Source: Paraburkholderia bryophila
GTDB lineage: Bacteria; Pseudomonadota; Gammaproteobacteria; Burkholderiales; Burkholderiaceae
DNA length: 64,000 nt
Direction: 5' to 3'
Assembly: GCF_013409255.1 (NCBI RefSeq)
Contig: NZ_JACCAS010000002.1
Span: forward strand, 3,462,001 to 3,526,000
Shown: positions 62,572 through 64,000 of the stretch, piece by piece
Layout of the letters: every line of letters starts with the position of its first letter
Numbering within the stretch: position 1 is the stretch's first letter
Made by a program: the position numbers and the translations under genes
The notes under the pieces: generated by a model
Seen by the model: only the letters and a program-made list of their open reading frames with translations
Database searches by the model: none
Told to the model about the DNA's origin: nothing

Positions 62572-63303
62572 ATGACCGTGCGAGGACGTCTAGTCGGACT
62601 CGGTGTCGGCCCCGGCGACCCGGAACTCATTACGCTCAAAGCGCTGCGTCTGCTGAAGGCGGCGCAGGTGGTCGCGTACTTCGTCGCGAAGGGCAAGAAA
62701 GGCAACGCGTTCAGCATTATCGAAGCGCATTTGCACGACACGCAGCAGCATTTGCCGCTGGTCTATCCCGTCACGACCGAAGCGCTCGAACCGCCGCTCT
62801 CGTATGAAGCGATCATCGCCGAGTTCTACGACGGCGCGGCGGAGATCGTCGCGGGCCATCTGGATGCGGGCCGCGATGTCGCCGTGATCTGCGAGGGCGA
62901 TCCGTTCTTCTACGGCTCCTACATGTATCTGCACGACCGGCTCGCCGCGCGCTATGAGAGCGAAGTCGTGCCGGGCGTGTGCTCGATGCTCGGTGGCGCG
63001 GCTGTGCTCGGCGCGCCGCTGGTGTACCGGAATCAGAGCTTGTCGGTGCTCTCCGGCGTGCTGCCCGAAGCCGAATTGCGCCGCCGTCTCGCCGATGCCG
63101 ACGCCGCCGTCGTGATGAAACTCGGCCGCAATTTCGGCAAGGTGCGGCGCGTGCTGGGCGAACTCGGTCTCGCGGATCGTGCGCTGTACGTCGAACGCGC
63201 GACGATGGGCAACCAGCGCATCGTGCCGCTCGCCGACGTCGATCCGATGGCGTCGCCGTATTTTTCGCTGCTGGTCGTGCCGGGGGAAAAATGGCAAGGA
63301 TGA
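62572..63303 (+). CDS. cobI: Precorrin-2 C20-methyltransferase CobI
   Basis: A 243-residue SAM-dependent methyltransferase that turns precorrin-2 into precorrin-3A. It begins [20 protein letters not shown] and has [18 protein letters not shown] and [13 protein letters not shown] directly follows the cobH stop codon. Its own stop overlaps the start of the next gene (ATGA), so cobH, cobI and the next gene form a tightly linked unit. Confidence 0.96.
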   Translation: MTVRGRLVGLGVGPGDPELITLKALRLLKAAQVVAYFVAKGKKGNAFSIIEAHLHDTQQHLPLVYPVTTEALEPPLSYEAIIAEFYDGAAEIVAGHLDAGRDVAVICEGDPFFYGSYMYLHDRLAARYESEVVPGVCSMLGGAAVLGAPLVYRNQSLSVLSGVLPEAELRRRLADADAAVVMKLGRNFGKVRRVLGELGLADRALYVERATMGNQRIVPLADVDPMASPYFSLLVVPGEKWQG

Positions 63304-64000
63304 ACGCACCCGCCATTGTGATTCTCGGCGCGGGCGCGTTGGAAACCGCGCGGCGAATTCAGATGCTGTATGCGGGTAGCCAGGTGTATGCGCTGCAAGG
63401 CCGTGTGGCCGCCGACGTGCCGTACACCGAACTCGGCGCGCAATTGCGCGAGCTGTATGCGAGCGGCACGCCGATCGTCGCGTTGTGCGCGGCCGGCATT
63501 GTGATTCGTTGCGTCGCGCCGTTGTTGGCGAACAAGGGTGTCGAGCCGCCGGTGCTGGCGGTGGCCGAAGATGGCAGCGCGGTCGTGCCGCTGCTCGGCG
63601 GTCTTGCCGGTGTCAATGTAATGGCGCGCGAGATTGCCGCCGCGTTGAACGTGTCGCCCGCGATTACGACGAGTGGTGAGTTGCGCTTCGGTACCTGTGT
63701 GCTCAATCCGCCGGAAGGTTACGCGCTGGCGGATATCGGGCAAGGCAAACGCTTCGTGTCGGACCTGCTGGCGGGGGAAAGCACGCGTGTCGAAGGTGAA
63801 GCGCCGTGGCTCGACGACGCGCAATTGCCGCGCTCGGCATCGGCGCGTCTCGCCATTCGCGTGACGCCGCGTGCTTGGGATGGGCGTGACGATGAGTTGG
63901 TGATTCATCCGCGCAGCGTGGTGGTAGCGGTGAGTGGCGGGGCCGGTGCCGGTGCTGCTGCGGATGGTGCTGCGGGTTCTGCTGCGGGTTCCGCGAGTGC
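63300..64000 (+). CDS. cobJ: CbiG-like N-terminal part of a CobJ-type protein (cut by window edge)
   Basis: The first 233 codons lie in the window and the frame is still open at the edge. The visible part matches the CbiG N-terminal and middle regions: [33 protein letters not shown] and [18 protein letters not shown]. In Burkholderiaceae this segment is commonly fused to precorrin-3B C17-methyltransferase (CobJ); the methyltransferase part is not yet visible, so the symbol is an inference from position after cobI. An Ala/Gly/Ser-rich linker starts near residue 215, as expected for a domain border. Confidence 0.7.
   Translation, partial: MNAPAIVILGAGALETARRIQMLYAGSQVYALQGRVAADVPYTELGAQLRELYASGTPIVALCAAGIVIRCVAPLLANKGVEPPVLAVAEDGSAVVPLLGGLAGVNVMAREIAAALNVSPAITTSGELRFGTCVLNPPEGYALADIGQGKRFVSDLLAGESTRVEGEAPWLDDAQLPRSASARLAIRVTPRAWDGRDDELVIHPRSVVVAVSGGAGAGAAADGAAGSAAGSAS

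Noticed and set aside
1..64000. tRNA, rRNA, insertion sequences, phage genes or CRISPR arrays
   Set aside because: I looked for clover-leaf ends with CCA, transposase motifs, integrases and regularly spaced repeats and found none.

Overview
The window is GC-rich, densely coded bacterial DNA. Several traits point to a betaproteobacterium of the Burkholderiaceae, most likely Paraburkholderia or a close relative: two Burkholderia-type trimeric porins, DUF4148 proteins, a DUF1488-like protein, a stand-alone GlgA, and an oxygen-dependent cobalamin cluster with CobG. The genus is an inference from gene content; no rRNA or tRNA gene is present to test it. There are no insertion sequences, phage genes or CRISPR arrays.

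Layout. 0-13 kb: a transketolase cut by the window edge, a cupin protein, a run of small unknown genes, a three-gene FAD-GMC/cytochrome c dehydrogenase, a porin, a CobS-like AAA+ ATPase with a CobT-like VWA protein, a metallo-beta-lactamase-fold hydrolase and a shortened class II glutamine amidotransferase. 13-25 kb: MarC, a DUF3311 plus sodium:solute symporter pair, GlgA, a VOC protein, a decayed DUF1254/DUF1214 gene, an exported bicovalent-flavin oxidase, a GST, a phytochelatin-synthase-like lipoprotein, a DUF1289 protein, a diguanylate cyclase and a repeat-rich membrane protein. 25-33 kb: an exported cupredoxin plus metallophosphoesterase pair, an SDR/OYE/GST electrophile-handling operon, an M1 metallopeptidase lipoprotein and a HAD hydrolase. 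33-45 kb: a YkgJ-type cysteine-cluster protein, a GT-A-like glycosyltransferase, a sigma-54 activator with a VpsR-like N-terminus, an epoxide hydrolase, a CidA/CidB-like pair, a DUF4148-tailed protein, a DMT exporter and a large exported glycosidase-like lipoprotein with a PA14 domain. 45-57 kb: AlkB-like dioxygenase, two beta carbonic anhydrases flanking an Hsp31-like protein, DUF4148 protein, second porin, DUF1488 protein, MFS exporter, secreted alpha/beta hydrolase with a shortened AraC-type gene, and a LysR / agmatinase / polyamine-binding-protein locus. 57-64 kb: the cobalamin cluster, with cobL-cobK and then cobM on the minus strand and cobG-cobH-cobI-cobJ on the plus strand, the latter behind a cobalamin riboswitch.

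How genes work together. The cob genes cover much of the precorrin-2 to hydrogenobyrinate part of aerobic B12 synthesis. The CobS/CobT-like pair about 46 kb away could supply cobalt-chelatase subunits or be a separate AAA+/VWA machine. Agmatinase makes putrescine and its neighbour encodes a polyamine-binding protein. SDR, OYE and GST form a likely detoxification operon.

A recurring oddity is three genes (class II glutamine amidotransferase, DUF1254/DUF1214, AraC-GyrI) that each keep their first and last segments but have lost the middle. The least explained loci are the CobS/CobT-like pair, the glycosidase/PA14 lipoprotein, the phytochelatin-synthase-like lipoprotein and a threefold 33-bp repeat inside cobG.
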